Shown: positions 1-10,748 of the stretch, piece after piece
Numbering within the stretch: the first letter of the stretch is position 1
How the letters are laid out: each line of letters begins with the position of its first letter
DNA from: Porogramme epimiltina
Lineage: Eukaryota; Basidiomycota; Agaricomycetes; Polyporales; Polyporaceae
Length of the DNA stretch: 64,000 nucleotides
Direction of reading: 5' to 3'
Assembly (NCBI GenBank): GCA_900155495.1
Contig: FTLJ01000917.1
Location: 1-64,000 of the forward strand
Position numbers and translations under genes: made by a program
Notes under the pieces: model-generated
Seen by the model: only the letters and a program-made list of their open reading frames with translations
Told to the model about the DNA's origin: nothing
The model's database searches: none

Positions 1-55
1 CCCTCCCCACCCCTCCGTCTCTGCCACCACCCGCCCTCCCACCGCGCCGAGCCCG

Positions 56-2788
56 ATGTCAACATGGAGCTCTGGCGTCGGCACGCTCATCGGGAGCGTC
101 GTCAACGAGTTCGTGGGTTCATCCACTCCCATGAACACCGCGCCCTCCTCCCCGATGGTGAACCCCATCGCCGTGAACGGCTCCGCGAACCCGGCCCCGA
201 GCCCGCTCAACCCGATCACGAAGACAGCCTCGAACGGGAACGCGAACCCTGGAGCCTCCCCCGCAGCAGCAGGTCAATCGGTGCCCGCTTCTCGTCCCGC
301 GTCCAACACAAACCGACTGATGGCCCTTTTTGACACGCAGGGGACCTCAGCGCGACCGCCGCCACCACCAACGGCAATGCCAAACCCGCCGCCCCCGGAG
401 CCGCCAAGGGAGACGCCAAGGAGCCAGCCACCCCCGCCGGCGACGTCAAAGACCTCTTCTCTTCCCTCAAAGCCGCCGACGCCAAAGGAGACGAGGGCGC
501 CGACACCGGTGACGAAGGCCCCGGCGGCGCCGGTGGCAAGCGGAAAGGGAGGAAAGGCGGCAAAGCGGGGGGGAAGTGAGCGCCCGGCGACGCCTGTCGC
601 ACCGGTGGAGCCCGCGGTGCGGGCAGAGACGGGGAAGGCGGCAGGGGGCGAGGGTGCGGCGGAGAGAGGGCAGACGCAGGGGAAGACGACTCACGACACT
701 ACGGACACTACGGACACCTCGAATGCTATAGACGGTGCTGGCACCGGCGTTGGCAGCGACAAAGCTTCGAGTTCGAACGACAACGACACCAGACACGACG
801 GCACGGCCCCGGACGGCGGCGCGGGCGCCCCCGATGCAAAACTCAGCGACGGCGTGGGGAAGGTGAAGGAGGAGGAGAAGCCGCTGGAGATGAAGGGGCG
901 GCAGCAGGAGAAGGAGAAGGAGGAGAAGCCCGCGGCTGCCGGCCCCGAGGTGGCTGCGCAGGTGAAGGTGGAGGCGGTCGAGCCTCAGTCTTCGCCCGTG
1001 GCCACCGCGGCGCCCACGTCTTCCACCACCACACCCCCGGCCTCGACCCCCGTTACGACCACGAGCGCGATCGAGCCCCCGGCCTCAAACACGCCTGAGC
1101 CTGCTGCTAGCCCTGCGGCGCGTGTTAAAGGCGTCTCAGACGTGCAGGCAGACACGACCTCGGCGCCTGGTAGCAACGAGGCAGAGACGAAGGAGGCAAA
1201 GGTCGAGCTGAAGGAGGAGGTGAAGGCGGGGGCGAAGGAGGAGGCGGCGGAGGCGGCGAAGGTAGAGGAAGCGAACGCGGAGGAGGTTCAGGAGGAGGCT
1301 AAGGAGCCGAAGGGGAAGGGGAAGAAAGCGAAGAAGGCTAAGGCTTTGGCTGCCGCTAAGGAGGCCGCGGCGAGGCGCGAGGCAGAGGGGGCAGCGGCGA
1401 AGGAAGCTGAGGCGAAGGAGCAGGAGAAGGTGGTCACGGCGCCCCCGGTGGATGTTAAGCCTGAACCCGAGGCCGCTCCCGCCCCCGTCCTCGACGTCAA
1501 GTCGGAGGATCCGCCTACCTCTGTCGCGAAGGAGTCAGAACCCTCCCCGCCCACGCCCAAGGATACGGCTCCGGTCGATGAACCGTCCAAGGTGAACGAG
1601 GAAGCGAAGGACGAGGAGGCGGAGGACACGAAGGAGGAGGAGACGGCTGAGGTCGCCACGGCTACCAAGAGCAAGAAGAAGAAGGGGAAGAAAGGGAAGG
1701 CGGCAGCAGCAGCGGCGGCGGCGGCCAAGGAAGAGGAGGCGAAGCAAGAGGCTGCAGCGACAGCGGAGGCCGCAGCGAAACCCGCGACCGACGGCAGCGC
1801 AACTCCGAAGGGGGACAAGACCTCGGACAGCAAGGTCCGCGACGTACCCTCGAGGTCGACTACTCCTACGCCAGGGAAACAGGAGGCACCCGCTCTCGAC
1901 ACGCTTAACACGGACGCGAAGACATCCGACACGTCTACGATCGACGTCACCCCCGATGCCGCCAAAGTTGACACCTCGCCCGACGCTCCGCCTTCAGACA
2001 ACATGACTGACGAAGCCAACAAGCCCGCCGATGACACTGCGAAGCCTGATGAGTCAAAGCCCGACGCCACGACGCCGACCGACGCTTCTAAGCCTGAGGC
2101 TGCCGCTTCCAGCACCGCAACAATCCCCGACGCCGATGCCGCTAAGGACAGTGCTGGAGCCACAGCCCCCGCCCCCTTGAGCAAGAGGGCGAAGAAGGCC
2201 GCCAAGAAGGCCGACGCGCTGAAGCTACACGGGGCCATGTCCGACGACCTGCGCGACGACACGTCGGAGTACGACACCGCGGACGACAACAAGGACGCCT
2301 CTCGCACGCCGTCCGTGTATGATGACGCGCCGCTCCCGCCCGCGTCCCCTGCGCTGCTGCCTCAGATCAACACCACGCTCACCGGCGACAAGAACGGCGA
2401 CGCGGTGCGTGTCGGCTCCCCCATGCTCGGCTCTGGCCAGTCTCCCTCCCATTCCAGGGCCCCCACCGTTACCCCGAAGACCGCGGGCAACGCTTGGGGT
2501 GCGCCGCAGAACGGCCCCAAGAGCCCCGCCGTCGGGTCGCCAGCTGGTGGCCCGAAGTCTCCCGCCGCGTGGGGCGCGAACGCGCCCAAGACCAACCCGT
2601 GGAGTGCGACCGCGCCCAAGTCTCCCGCCACCGCGCGGGGTGCAGCCCCTCCTCCCCAGTCCCCCAACGTGCAAACGCCGACCAACGCTCAGAAGCGCGG
2701 ACTTGGATCTCGCCTCAGCGGCCTCTTCAGCGGTTCGAATACCAGCTCTAACTCCAACTCCGGTGACGCCTGGGGTTTCCTCGATTGA
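56..2788 (+). CDS. Low-complexity Ala/Glu/Lys/Pro-rich protein of unknown function
   Basis: An open frame of 910 codons from an ATG that follows a pyrimidine-rich leader. The protein is dominated by Ala, Glu, Lys and Pro: charged KEE/AKE runs at about residues 265-600, a KKKKGKKGKAAAAAAAAA stretch near 545, and a C-terminal third with repeated 'PKSPA' and 'NPWSATAPKSP' segments ending in 'GDAWGFLD'. No catalytic domain, signal peptide or membrane segment is visible; it looks disordered. The continuous frame is probably not the exact coding sequence. A 68-nt stretch at 273-340 has intron signals (GTCAAT donor, CTGAT branch-like site, CAG acceptor), and after it a different frame (first full codon at 343) shows much stronger C-ending codon bias until a stop at 577. 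The original frame looks coding again from about 580-760 onward, so a second junction or a frameshift is implied. The minus-strand open frame at 1288-2307 is a shadow of the biased composition. Confidence 0.6.
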   Translation: MSTWSSGVGTLIGSVVNEFVGSSTPMNTAPSSPMVNPIAVNGSANPAPSPLNPITKTASNGNANPGASPAAAGQSVPASRPASNTNRLMALFDTQGTSARPPPPPTAMPNPPPPEPPRETPRSQPPPPATSKTSSLPSKPPTPKETRAPTPVTKAPAAPVASGKGGKAAKRGGSERPATPVAPVEPAVRAETGKAAGGEGAAERGQTQGKTTHDTTDTTDTSNAIDGAGTGVGSDKASSSNDNDTRHDGTAPDGGAGAPDAKLSDGVGKVKEEEKPLEMKGRQQEKEKEEKPAAAGPEVAAQVKVEAVEPQSSPVATAAPTSSTTTPPASTPVTTTSAIEPPASNTPEPAASPAARVKGVSDVQADTTSAPGSNEAETKEAKVELKEEVKAGAKEEAAEAAKVEEANAEEVQEEAKEPKGKGKKAKKAKALAAAKEAAARREAEGAAAKEAEAKEQEKVVTAPPVDVKPEPEAAPAPVLDVKSEDPPTSVAKESEPSPPTPKDTAPVDEPSKVNEEAKDEEAEDTKEEETAEVATATKSKKKKGKKGKAAAAAAAAAKEEEAKQEAAATAEAAAKPATDGSATPKGDKTSDSKVRDVPSRSTTPTPGKQEAPALDTLNTDAKTSDTSTIDVTPDAAKVDTSPDAPPSDNMTDEANKPADDTAKPDESKPDATTPTDASKPEAAASSTATIPDADAAKDSAGATAPAPLSKRAKKAAKKADALKLHGAMSDDLRDDTSEYDTADDNKDASRTPSVYDDAPLPPASPALLPQINTTLTGDKNGDAVRVGSPMLGSGQSPSHSRAPTVTPKTAGNAWGAPQNGPKSPAVGSPAGGPKSPAAWGANAPKTNPWSATAPKSPATARGAAPPPQSPNVQTPTNAQKRGLGSRLSGLFSGSNTSSNSNSGDAWGFLD

Positions 2789-3046
2789 CGGTCGACACCT
2801 CCGTGGCACCACGCAGCCGGCCAGGTCTGTGACCTCGAGCTGGCGCCCCCGTCGCTGTTGTACCTGTACCATCTCCTCACGACCGTGCCACGACCGTTAT
2901 GTTGTACGAACTACTGTAAGCGCCACACTGTACATACCTCCGACTATTACCACGAATACATTCAGGTCCTACATCCTCAGCCGCGCGACGGAGCATGCCT
3001 GACGAGCGCAAATAAGTGATAAATACCCAGGCATAGGAAAGGTCAT

Positions 3047-4107
3047 TCAGTAGCGCGTCGCGATCCCGAACGTCTCAGCAATCAGCCGCGCAGGCCCAGG
3101 GATAGCAGTCGCATCGCGCCTCGCCGCGGGCTGCGGCTTCCCCTTCGCCGCCGCCGTCCCACGCGGGGGTTGCTGCGCCCTGCCTCCCGCCGCTCCCACC
3201 CCCAGCGACTGCCGCTCCGCGCGCGCGGCCATTACCGCCGCCTCACGTGCGACGGAGCTCCGCGTCGGCGCGCAGTACCCACCGAAGCGCGCGGCGGGGT
3301 TGCGCCCGCGCAGGCGCTCGCGGAGGGCGGCGACGCGCGCGGCGTCCTCCGCGCCGAGCTGGACGGCCTCGTCCACGGAGAGCGGTTCGGGGCGCGTGCA
3401 GAGCTCCGTGTATGCCGCAAGGAGCCACTCCCCACCCCCGCTGCTGCCGCGGCTCCCTCGGGGTGCATCCGGGATGTCGTACGCGCGCGCGAGGAGGATG
3501 CGCTCGACGGGCCCGAGGGTGGCGTCGGCCTGGAGGTGCACGATGGCCAGCGCGCGGACGGAGGGGAAGTCCCAGCGCGTCGCGAGGCTGAGGACGGCGG
3601 TCCAGTCGTCGGCGGTGCGCGCGCGCGGCGCGGCGTAGTCTCTGCCATGGTGCCCGGTTGGCATGGGGTAGGTGCGCAGGCCGGGTGGCCCGAGCTGGGG
3701 GCGCAGCACTGGTGGAGGGGTGGGGGGACTTACGAGGGGTACAGGACCCAGAGGAGGCGTTCGAAGTCGCGCGCGGTGACATCTGGGAGCTGTAGTGGGG
3801 TGGTGTTGTTCGCCCCTTCGGTTGGTCTACCGCTGGGTGTGGGCAGGCTGAAGAGGTCGCAGAAGACGGCGGAGTGCCTGATGAAAGTCGAGCGGAAAAC
3901 TCTGAAGAGGATGTTCTCGACCTGGCGAACTCGGTACATTCCAACCTAACAAATGACAGAATTGCAGCAGCTCACCAAGATGACCAAGCTACCATCTTCA
4001 AAGTAATATTCGGGGTGGGGAGTAGGATGTATGCTAGTTACGTCACCTCTGTTCTCGCTGCCAGGAACACCGCATATAGTAGTTTGTACGTTGGGACGGA
4101 CAGCCAT
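3047..4107 (-). CDS. BTB/POZ domain protein
   Basis: Three exons on the minus strand, 4107-3976, 3921-3734 and 3641-3047, give 304 aa with all junctions in phase (introns 54 and 92 nt, GTGAGC and GTAAGT donors). The BTB fold begins with 'HPEYYFEDGSLVIL', continues across the first intron into 'VENILFRVFRSTFIRHSAVF', and ends at 'FERLLWVLYPS'. The second part, 'ADDWTAVLSLATRWDFPSVRALAI' and following, is the helical region seen in many basidiomycete BTB proteins. BTB domains mediate dimerisation or Cullin-3 binding; the actual partner here is unknown. The C-terminus is Ala/Gly/Arg-rich. The start codon at 4107 was chosen because it opens the frame that leads without interruption into the BTB motif; its N-terminal 30 residues are less certain. 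Confidence 0.85.
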
Positions 4108-5140
4108 GGTCTAAGGAGGTGAAGTGCAAGTGCAAGCTGGTATCGATTACTTCGAGTTGGACAATTTATAGTACAGATACATGCTCGTCGTGCATGCACG
4201 ATCAACTTACAACCTCGAAGTAAGGGCATGTTGCGACAACCCAGGGCCACTTCATAGACCGGGTCGGGGCGGCGGAGTACGGCAGGTCGCAGATCTCTCG
4301 TAGATCACGCGCAATACTCATGCATTCTCTATGAGTGAATTGACCTGTTGGAACCGGTCACCAGTCAGCGCTAGTAGCAGCCAAGTCCACCTGCAGAACG
4401 AAGAGGCGTCTTACCGGATCGGGTACTCAGTCTTGAGGGATAGCGGGAGATAGCCACGCGCACGATGTTCGGGCTTGTGAAACACACGTTCTGCTGCTGC
4501 GAACCCAGGGCGCGCGGTCAAGTGATGACCTCATCTGCCTACTGCCAGCCCCGGCCAACCACGATGTTGGCAACTGCCCGCCCGATAGGTCCGCAAATAG
4601 TCTCCGGCCCTCCCCCTCCCCGGTCCGCCCTGGCGCGTGGCCACTGAACGTTTAGACTCTTCTCGTCGTGAACGATAGACCCGCGCACCCGATTATAAGC
4701 ACGGCCAGGTGCTGAAACAACCGTGCGTGAGCTTCTGTATACACTGGCCCCGCCAGGCGAACGTGCGCACGTTCCCTCGCGCGCACTGCAGATAACGAAG
4801 CGTGGATGAACGTACCGGAGCACATCTTTATGGCATGGTCTCTGCTTCTTCGTTGTTGCTCAAGCGAATCAGCTGCACGGCGGATTGGGACGAGCGCAGT
4901 GGACGAGATACAAGATCAAGGATCTGCGAAAGTGTGTGGTGGCCGTGGTAACGCCGGCGGCAACGCGTTATGTCATGGGAATTAATGCACGAAGCCGCCG
5001 GGTAAACGAATCTCTCCTCCGCGCGACCATGACCCAGCAAACGGGGAGCGAGAGGGTACCTGATCGTTAGCCCCAGCAGAATTCCTCAGAACCTGCAGCA
5101 GATGCTCAGGGCCACCCGGCAGCGGTTCTCTGCGCGCGCG
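4108..5140. other. Intergenic region, no gene seen
   Basis: About 1 kb between the divergently transcribed BTB and NLP genes. Only short overlapping open frames without recognisable motifs or codon bias are present. It should contain both promoters. I see no RNA gene or repeat. Confidence 0.5.
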
Positions 5141-5150
5141 CATAAATAGG
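5141..5150 (+). promoter_or_regulatory. TATA-like box of the NLP gene
   Basis: CATAAATAGG lies about 85 bp upstream of the NLP start codon, followed by a pyrimidine-rich leader (CTTTTCTCTTGTCTGC) directly before the ATG. This is a usual fungal core-promoter arrangement. It is a motif call only. Confidence 0.45.
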
Positions 5151-5225
5151 TGCGCGCAGCGCACGGGCACGCCAGCTACGACCCCCGTCGCCGCACACCC
5201 TTCCGCCTTTTCTCTTGTCTGCATC

Positions 5226-6068
5226 ATGAAGTTCGCCTCCGTCGCCACCTCGCTCCTTTCCACCGTCGCAGCCGTCTCCGCGGCCGCGATTGACCGGCGC
5301 GCGGTCATCGCCCACGATGCGGTCGTGGGCTTCCCCGAGACCGTGCCCAGCGGCACCACCGGCCAACTCTACCTCAAGTACAAGCCCCACTTGAAGGTCG
5401 TCAACGGCTGCGTGCCCTTCCCTGCCGTCGACGCGGAGGGCAACACCAGGTGAGCCCCTGCCCTGTTTCTCCACCAGTGATCGCGATCGGGACTAACCGC
5501 GCCCTCACAGCGGCGGTCTCTCGCCCACCGGTGGTTCCTCCGCGGGCTGCTCGTCGAGCACCGGCCAGGTCTACGCGCGCGCGGAGTCCTACAACGGCGC
5601 GTACGCGATCATGTACTCCTGGTACATGCCCAAGGTACGCTTCACCCGCCCTTATTCCTCTCCGCGCACCGTGCCAATTCCTTCCCCTCCCCCTCGCGCA
5701 CGCAGGACGAGCCCTCGACCGGGATCGGCCACCGCCACGACTGGGAGGGCATCGTCGTGTGGATCGACGACCCGACCAAGGCGGAGCCCACGATCCTTGG
5801 CGCCGCCGCGTCCGCGCACGGCGGGTTCAGCACGTCGACGTCGCCGCCGCTCGACGGCACGAGCCCGCTCATCCAGTATTACTCCATCTGGCCCGTCGAT
5901 CACCAGCTCGGGTTCACGGACACAGAGGGCGGCACCCAGCCGCTCATCGCGTGGGAGAGCCTCACGGACGCGGCGCGCACCGCGCTCCAGGACACCGACT
6001 TCGGCTCCGCGAACGTGCCGTTCAAGGACGGCAACTTCGAGAGCAACCTCGCCAAGGCCGCTTTGTGA
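5226..6068 (+). CDS. Secreted NPP1/NLP-family (necrosis-inducing-like) protein
   Basis: Three exons, 5226-5449, 5511-5634 and 5706-6068, joined by 61- and 71-nt introns with canonical borders, encode 236 aa. The first ~20 residues are a signal peptide (Met-Lys, hydrophobic core, Ala-rich cleavage region). Exon 3 carries the family's GHRHDWE heptapeptide, which coordinates the divalent metal and is needed for membrane-lipid binding in characterised members. The length is normal for the family (about 220-250 aa), and the pair of cysteines expected near the N-terminal half of the mature protein is present. NLP proteins act outside the cell on plant plasma-membrane sphingolipids; many members in saprotrophs are not cytolytic, so activity cannot be inferred from sequence alone. 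No break is seen. Confidence 0.9.
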
Positions 6069-6348
6069 TTGCAACATTAACGTGTGTGGAATGGGGGGAT
6101 ATCCGTGAATTGTTTGATACCAGGTCCGTGCCCCGCCTCACTCTCTGTGCGCGCGAGCGGTAGCTGACCCGATCTGCAGAATCCTGTCTCGTCTCCTGTA
6201 GAACCCTGCCGCTCTTTGTTACCTAGCCACTCATTAATCCTGAATACATAAATACATAACCAGAGCACCGCGCGCGAGTCTGAAAACGGAGCGAATTGAG
6301 CATATAGCCAGGTCGGCCCCCGAGTACACCACACATACCTGAGACCAC

Positions 6349-7263
6349 CTACGCCCCGCCCACCCCGCGGCCATCGAAAACTTGCTTGAATGTCTCGAAC
6401 GTCTCCCTGCCGAGGATCGCGAAGATGACCGTCTCGAACGAGCGCGCGAAGCGCGCCTGCTCTCCGACGAGCAGGTCCGCCCATAGCCCCGCGACGGTGC
6501 CGACGTCGTTTTTGAACACGCCCGTCCCGAACGAGCCGAGCACGACGTGGCGCACGCCCCGCGTCTCGAACAGAAACAGCACGCGCGCCATGCGCTCGCG
6601 CATCGCGGTCGCAATGTGCGCCTCGACGCTCGCGCCCGCCGCGCGGCCGAAGAGCGAGCCGCGCACGACGCCCGCGTTGACCGCCGCGCTCGTGAGCACG
6701 TCCGCGCGGAGCGGCGGGCGCCAGGCGCCGGCGTCGTCGCGCACGAACGCGATGCGCGGCGCGTACGCCATCGCGTGCGTGTAGTAGCCCGCCTTCGGGT
6801 CGCGGTTGTGCAGCGTGTAGAACGCCTGCGCGGCGCGCGTCATGAGGCACGGGTAGAGCGCCGACGCGCGCGCGAGCGACTCCTCCTGCGCCTGCGCGCC
6901 GCTGAGGAAGCCGCCGCCGGGCTTGCGCGCGGACGCGAAGTTGAGCACGCCGATCGCGGGGAGGTCGGCGGCGGGGGTGGAGGGTGCCGCGGCGGCGCGG
7001 AGGGTGTCGTGCAGGAGCTGCGTGCCGTCGAGCGTGGAGATTTCGAGGATGGAGATGGCGGTGGTGGAGGAGGCCGAGGGTGGGGAGGCGGATGACCACT
7101 GTGATAACATGGAATCTGGAGCGTAGTATGAAGTATGGCGTTTTGAGTCCTGGATGGCCGCGGTCAGGTCGTAGGTGACCCCGTCGACCGTGTAGGAGCC
7201 TTTTTCGATGGCGTCCAGAGTGTCTTGAGCAAATTGCTTCAGCTTACTTCGTCTATCGCCCAT
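6349..7263 (-). CDS. Bacterial-type PARG-like macrodomain protein (TIGR02452-like)
   Basis: A single uninterrupted exon of 304 codons. The central 'NFASARKPGGGFLSGAQAQEESLARAS' region (residues ~108-134) contains the GGG-x7-QEE signature of microbial-type poly(ADP-ribose) glycohydrolases, in which the second Glu is catalytic. Further family features are 'SALYP' after the signature, 'YYTHAMAYAPRIAFVRDD', and the late 'VLGSFGTGVFKND' loop that shapes the ADP-ribose pocket. Predicted activity is release of ADP-ribose from poly(ADP-ribose) or a related substrate. No signal peptide or membrane segment, so probably cytosolic or nuclear. The gene converges with the NLP gene (3' ends ~280 bp apart). 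Lack of introns is unusual beside its neighbours, which all have them. Confidence 0.85.
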   Translation of the reverse strand: MGDRRSKLKQFAQDTLDAIEKGSYTVDGVTYDLTAAIQDSKRHTSYYAPDSMLSQWSSASPPSASSTTAISILEISTLDGTQLLHDTLRAAAAPSTPAADLPAIGVLNFASARKPGGGFLSGAQAQEESLARASALYPCLMTRAAQAFYTLHNRDPKAGYYTHAMAYAPRIAFVRDDAGAWRPPLRADVLTSAAVNAGVVRGSLFGRAAGASVEAHIATAMRERMARVLFLFETRGVRHVVLGSFGTGVFKNDVGTVAGLWADLLVGEQARFARSFETVIFAILGRETFETFKQVFDGRGVGGA

Positions 7264-8510
7264 TGTGATGAGAGTTGATCTAGGGACCCGGGACGGTTCT
7301 GAGGGATGCGTGAGTGGTTGAGGTTGTACAACGCTAATAAATGCATAGGCGAGTCAAACCATCGTCGAATGTATGCTGTGCCACTGACCGTGAAAGCCGG
7401 AGCCGCTGGTTGACAATTTCAATTTACAAATACGAGTCACAGAGCGCTGACACGGACAACTTAGTCGTCCAAGACTCACACTGCACCGTCATGCATGTGC
7501 GAACTCGCACTCTCGTTCTCTTTGAGCTCCTGCACCGCCTTGGTGAAAACGGACGTATACTCAATTGCAACGTACCAGGACCCGCAACTTCACACAAGGG
7601 CGGCATTGTTGCATAGCCGTTGTGGAACTTCTGCTGAGCGACGCAGGCTCTGATACGAAGGTCGAATATGCTCACCAAAACAAACGATTGCGCGCAGACA
7701 AGTGATATGTCGCGACTTGTGCCACCAGGTGAGACGGCTCAGGCTCGATAACGATCATTACATTGAAGCTCAAGAAGGCTTATTTAGGGGAGGCTCCAGA
7801 GTCTACACCGATTGGATTGGACTTACTTACAAGGCGCGCGCTTGGTTCAAGTTAGCGCTTGATTGGTGGGCTATCGTTTTCAGATAATCACATTGCCCAC
7901 TGACTAGTTTTAACGTGGCACAGACAGCAACTTAAAGTTACTGCCATGATAGCTTACAGCTAGGTCGTCGGTCTCCTCGATTAGACTCGCGTCACTGAAA
8001 TATTGACCATGGCGTCCCGTACCAGGCACTTATACGTAGTGAAGGGTGAAATCACATGGTGACTGGCAACGGCGGTTTACTATTCATCTTTGTTGCTAGT
8101 AGGTATGGGAGCGGCGTATCCGAAGACGTTAGTAGGACTCGGTTTGTCTAACTGTGGCGAGTAACTCTACGATGGTGTTCGTACACTAGGTGAGACTTAC
8201 TGTCTTTGCGTGCCGCGAACAGAGCTTTCTAATCAGAGTCTTTAGCTAGTGCATCTACCCCGCCTCGGTCTCTTTGGCGGGCTTGATTTCCACTCTCGCC
8301 AGGCCGTAACGCTCCACCACGATGTTCGAAGAGCTGGGAGGGACCGAAGAGGCCTCGCGGGACCCCGAACGCCCCTTTAAATATGAGCAGGGGGTCCGAG
8401 CAGCGGCGAGAGGAGTCATCACGTGTGTTGCGCCGCCGCGCTCAACAGACACGTCGACGCGACGCGTCGCGACGCGGTCACATGCTCACGCGTCCCTACT
8501 CGGTCCCCCG
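7264..8510. other. Intergenic region, no gene seen
   Basis: A 1.2-kb stretch between divergent genes. Several short open frames exist but none has a domain, codon bias or splice-consistent continuation. No tRNA or repeat recognised. Confidence 0.5.
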
Positions 8511-8520
8511 CTATAAAAAC
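8511..8520 (+). promoter_or_regulatory. TATA box of the membrane-protein gene
   Basis: CTATAAAAAC about 115 bp upstream of the start codon at 8630, followed by a C/T-rich leader, a clear fungal core promoter. Confidence 0.6.
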
Positions 8521-8629
8521 CCCCAGCCCCGGCGGAATCTCCTCGTCGCTCCCCGCAGACTCTCCCGCCAGACACAGGCAGCCGTCCTCCCTCTCGTTGA
8601 CATTCAGCGTTCTCAGTGAAACCGACGCC

Positions 8630-9983
8630 ATGTTCGACACCGCAAGGACCATCGCATGCTTCGTCTCTTCCATAATCTTACCTCGGCTCGCACGCACCGT
8701 CTGCACGCCCCTCTCCGTCTTGGACTCTCTCCTCTCCCTCTCCGTCATCTTTTGTCTCGTCGTCAACGCCTACGTGATTGCCTGCCTGTTCACCAGGAAG
8801 ACCCTCGGCCCGATCTCATTCTGCCTCGTTCTCGCTCGGTCTACACTCTACACGGTCATCATCTCTGGCAAGGTCTTCTGTCGCACTATCCCCATCGTCA
8901 TCAAGGTCGCCCGCTTCGCATCTCCCTTCGCCTTCACCCTTCTCTCTTTCGCCTATACCTTGGCAGTCACACCCATCTGCCTCGCCTCTAACCTCGCCTT
9001 CGCCTTCGCCCTCGCCCTCGCCCGCCTTGCATTCGCCGCCCTCAAATTCACATGGACATGGCTCAGCGTCGCCGCCACACTCACCTGGACCTGTTCAATC
9101 TCAGCATTCGGTTTGGCTCGTCGCACATCGTCTTACGCGGTCTCCCTCCTCCGCGGTTTCTTCGACAGCGAGTTATGCGCACTCATGAAGGTCTTGGCGG
9201 TATACATCGGGCTCATCTTCACGGCGAAGCTGGCTTGGGTTGGGCGGTGGATGGTGGTGGGTGGGGAGGGCAAGGACTCGGAGGATATAGCAGGGACCAC
9301 GGCGCCTGGAACGACGGCGGTGCATGGTAAGCCCCTCATTTCTGTCCATCTTCTCCCCGCCTCTTACACCACGCGAAGAACCCCACTCCGTCTCCCCACC
9401 GCTTGCCGCCACGATCTCCTCCGCCTCCTCCGACTCCACCCTCTGCAACATCCACTCGACATTCACCTCCACCTACCATCGCTTCCAGCAGTTCATCTTG
9501 CCCGCCAAGTCCGAAGTCCTCCTCCTCAGCCCTGCGTCAAGCATCGCCTCGCTCGACACCGACTACTGCGACTCCGAGTACGGCTTCGACGACCACAACA
9601 TCACCCTCGTCGACTGCGACATTTCCGACTTCGACGAGAAGCTCCCTCTAAGCTCTACCCCCATCGTCGCCACCACTCCCACCATCCCCACCGCACTCTT
9701 CTCTCCTCGCTTCGTCCTCCCCGACCCCCTCGCGGGGGCTCTGGTGCCCGCCTCCCCCAACGTCGACTCCGACCTGGGCGCGCAGAAGGCACAGGCCCCC
9801 CTCTTACCCCCCTTCTCTCTCGAGGACGACATTCACACCCTTGGCGAGGGCAAGCGCAGGAAGACGCGTCGCGGTGGACGGAAGGTGCCTGGGTGGGAGC
9901 GGCGGGCGCGGCAGGGTGCGCGCAGGGAGGACGGGGAGCCGTCGTTGGAGTTTTTACTCGACATCGAGGATGCGTCCTCGTAG
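8630..9983 (+). CDS. Multi-pass membrane protein of unknown function
   Basis: Two exons, 8630-9326 and 9379-9983, with a 52-nt GTAAGC...AG intron, encode 433 aa. The N-terminal ~215 residues are a series of hydrophobic stretches (for example 'VLDSLLSLSVIFCLVVNAYVI'-type helices, an Ala/Leu/Phe-rich block around 120-150, and 'VLAVYIGLIFTAKLAWV' near 195). The second half is hydrophilic and Ser/Pro/Asp-rich, with 'LLLSPASSIASLDTDYCDSE' and 'DCDISDFDEKLPLSS', and ends in a basic patch (KRRKTRRGGRK). No family is recognised; a membrane anchor with a cytosolic acidic-then-basic tail is what can be seen. A decayed paralogue of the second exon lies at 13.3 kb. Confidence 0.75.
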
Positions 9984-10748
9984 GTGGCCCTCATCATCAC
10001 TATCCTCTAGTTTTTAGGTACTGTACTTCTTTACTGGCCCCTTACCCTAGCATATAGTCTACTTATACTTGATTGACGTACTTGGACTCGGATTTGGATA
10101 CCCCCACGCATTCTATACCCTTACGCAGTCTATACCCATTGTCGCATCGCACCTCATGTATTTTTCTTCCTTTATAATCTAATCTCTCTGTTGACAATCT
10201 CTATTTGGTGCGCTGTTCGATAACATCGGGGAACACCTTGGATGTGCATAAGACACAGGACGTGGGAGGCTCCCGCGCTTGAACGGCGAGCGCGACAGCA
10301 TGCGTAGAGGGAGGTCAGGAAGCAGTCGATGGTGTTTTTCCTTTGCGAGCTTTCGAACGCGTCGTCTTAGACTTCTCTCATCACGGCCATCCTTCTTGTC
10401 TCATCGCATGCCATGTAGTTTTAATGTTCCTATTGCTCATATCTACCCCGCGTACTATTTGACAACGTCAGAGAATCCGAGGGCCGTCGCTTATGCTATA
10501 AGCAACATCGTCTCTCTATCCTGGCGGACGCTGACAGCTTTTGAATTCCTCACGCGCCTGATCGAGACATCACAGTGGAGGAGGGGGTGCGGTTCAATGC
10601 TTACGTGAGTGGTACTTGCGTGTGAGGGGACTCAGTACTACTGAAGCGAAGATGGGATTGCATTCGTCCTCTGACTGGCAAGTACGATGGACATGCTCTA
10701 TACGCGACAGTTCTCGGAACCCCCTCTCGTCCTTCCCATCATTACTCA
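9984..10748. other. Intergenic region between convergent genes
   Basis: Contains the 3' flanks of the membrane-protein gene and of the first F-box gene. T-rich with 'TATACCC'-type repeats near 10110-10135. No gene seen. Confidence 0.5.

Noticed and set aside
1288..2307. 339-codon open frame on the minus strand
   Set aside because: Exact antisense of the low-complexity gene; its Ser/Ala/Val composition follows from the sense codon pattern and it has no motif.
6077..7099. 340-codon minus-strand frame overlapping the PARG-like gene
   Set aside because: Arg/His/Pro-rich composition typical of a GC-rich shadow; the GGG-x7-QEE frame is clearly the real one.
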